Shown here one piece after another: positions 7,074-8,225 of a stretch of DNA of 8,225 bases (position 1 is its first letter; every line of letters begins with the position of its first letter). The DNA is taken from assembly GCA_027004315.1 (NCBI GenBank), contig JALTHV010000232.1, forward strand, positions 1 through 8,225, given 5' to 3'. This DNA is from Deltaproteobacteria bacterium (lineage in GTDB: Bacteria; Desulfobacterota; Dissulfuribacteria; Dissulfuribacterales; UBA3076). A program made the translations under genes and the position numbers. The notes beneath the pieces were generated by a model that was not told where the DNA came from, did not search any database, and saw nothing but the letters and a program-made list of their open reading frames with translations.

Positions 7074-8219
7074 ATGAAGGGTATTGTAGATACCACCTTG
7101 AGGGAAGGAGAACAGGCAGCCCGTGTCTATTTTGACCTGGCAGAGAAGCTCCACATCATCTCCCTACTGGATAAGATAGGTATTGACGAGATAGAGTTGG
7201 GAATTGCAGTCAAAAATCCAGAGATGGACCGACTCTTCAGGCAGGCCAGAGAGGAGATAAATGGCCCTAATCTCTCTCTGTGGTGTAGATGTACAGACAG
7301 TGACATAAAAGAGAGCCTGAGACTCTGTCCTGATGTCCTTGCGATGTCTATCCCGGTCTCGGATATCCAGATAGAAAACAAGCTGGGCAGAGACAGAAAG
7401 TGGGTACTGGACAGGGTCTATAACGGCATAAGACAGGTCAAAGATGAGGCGCCATGCTATGTCTCTCTGGGTCTGGAAGACGCCTCCAGGGCCGATATAG
7501 GCTTTGTCGAGGAGGTATGTTCCCTGGCCCAGACAGAGGGCGCAGACAGGATCCGTTTTGCCGACACACTGGGGGTCATGGATCCTGTCACGATGTTTGA
7601 GACCATCATGAGGCTGACATCCCAGTTCTATATAGATATCGGTGTGCATACACACAATGACTTTGGTATGGCCACTGCCAATGCGATCAGTGCCATGGCA
7701 GCCGGGGCAGACTTTGCAGATGTCACAGTAAATGGCCTTGGAGAACGGGCAGGCAATGCGGCCCTGGAAGAGGTCGTGGCCTTTCTGGTAAAGAGGAGAG
7801 GAATAGACAGGTATGGTCTCCGATACCTCCTTTCCCTCTCTGACTATGTCTCAAAAATTTCCCATATCCCTGTCTGCCCAAAGAGACCTGTGGTCGGCAG
7901 AGATATCTTTACATGTGAATCGGGTATTCATATAGATGGTATTCTGAAAGATCCTTCCAATTATGAACCCTATGGACCCTCAGAGGTATGTCTCAAGAGG
8001 CAGTTCCTTGTCGGCAAAAAGATAGGAATCAATGCCCTCCGCTATAAACTCAAGACCCTGGGTATAGATGCAGGGGGTCGCTTCCTGGAAGAGTTATTGA
8101 TGAAGGTCAAGAAACAGTCCTCACAACAAAAGGCAGATCTGACGGACAGAGAGATCCTGTATCTCTATTCTCTTCAGTCTAAGGGCGCTAAGAAGGCCCC
8201 TTGTCAGGCCCTATCGTAG
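7074..8219 (+). CDS. nifV: Homocitrate synthase NifV
   Basis: NifV condenses acetyl-CoA and 2-oxoglutarate to homocitrate, the organic ligand of the nitrogenase cofactor. This 381-residue protein has the DRE-TIM metallolyase signature: DTTLREGEQAA at residues 6-16, the metal-binding HTHND at 192-196 and GLGERAGNA at 221-229. A C-terminal region follows with CESGIHIDGI (281-290). Length is normal for NifV; the leucine-sensing regulatory domain of 2-isopropylmalate synthase is absent. By motifs alone it could be an isopropylmalate, citramalate or AksA-type synthase, but its place three bases after nifE makes homocitrate the likely product. The frame closes six bases before the window ends, so it is complete. 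It may not be the last gene of the operon. Confidence 0.92.
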   Translation: MKGIVDTTLREGEQAARVYFDLAEKLHIISLLDKIGIDEIELGIAVKNPEMDRLFRQAREEINGPNLSLWCRCTDSDIKESLRLCPDVLAMSIPVSDIQIENKLGRDRKWVLDRVYNGIRQVKDEAPCYVSLGLEDASRADIGFVEEVCSLAQTEGADRIRFADTLGVMDPVTMFETIMRLTSQFYIDIGVHTHNDFGMATANAISAMAAGADFADVTVNGLGERAGNAALEEVVAFLVKRRGIDRYGLRYLLSLSDYVSKISHIPVCPKRPVVGRDIFTCESGIHIDGILKDPSNYEPYGPSEVCLKRQFLVGKKIGINALRYKLKTLGIDAGGRFLEELLMKVKKQSSQQKADLTDREILYLYSLQSKGAKKAPCQALS

Positions 8220-8225
8220 CAAAAA

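Overview
The window is one co-directional nitrogen-fixation operon on the + strand, read as nifH - nifI1 - nifI2 - nifB - nifD - nifK - nifE - nifV. About 200 bases of upstream regulatory DNA precede it, and only six bases follow the last stop codon. No genes on the minus strand are supported. The pair of nifI (PII-like) genes between the Fe protein gene and the component 1 genes is typical of anaerobic bacteria and methanogenic archaea. A good -24/-12 (sigma-54) promoter upstream of nifH and strong AGGAG-type ribosome sites favour a bacterium. AGA/AGG arginine and ATA isoleucine codons are common, and base composition looks moderate. A strictly anaerobic lineage such as Desulfobacterota, Nitrospirota or Elusimicrobiota would fit, but the sequence does not fix the taxon, and an archaeal origin is not fully excluded.

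Layout. Positions 1-206 are non-coding and hold the promoter region: a possible activator site near 72-87, an IHF-like site at 111-123, a -24/-12 element at 153-168 and the nifH ribosome site. Positions 207-1755 encode the Fe protein and its two PII-type regulators, 1768-2640 a radical-SAM NifB, 2701-5664 the two component 1 subunits, 5755-7071 a NifE-type scaffold and 7074-8219 homocitrate synthase. Most junctions are 1-27 bases. The exceptions are nifB-nifD (60 bases, AT-rich with small inverted repeats) and nifK-nifE (90 bases, with a CGCAGAG-type tandem repeat and hairpin).

How the genes fit together. NifB would make the iron-sulfur-carbide precursor, NifE would hold it during maturation, NifV would supply homocitrate, and NifDK with NifH would be the enzyme. 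NifI1/NifI2 would switch the enzyme off when fixed nitrogen is available.

What is unusual. All catalytic cluster ligands of NifH, NifD and NifK are present, but the set is a mosaic. NifH reads like the iron-only (AnfH) type and NifD has vanadium/iron-type cofactor loops, while NifK is a standard NifK with its P-cluster serine, and no vnfG/anfG gene is present. NifB lacks the ExRP motif and the cysteine next to its radical-SAM triad, and has AGHGD in place of AGPGD. NifE is followed directly by nifV, with no nifN in the window, and keeps some NifD-like residues. Together this suggests a compact, divergent nitrogenase system whose metal and cofactor assembly route cannot be assumed.
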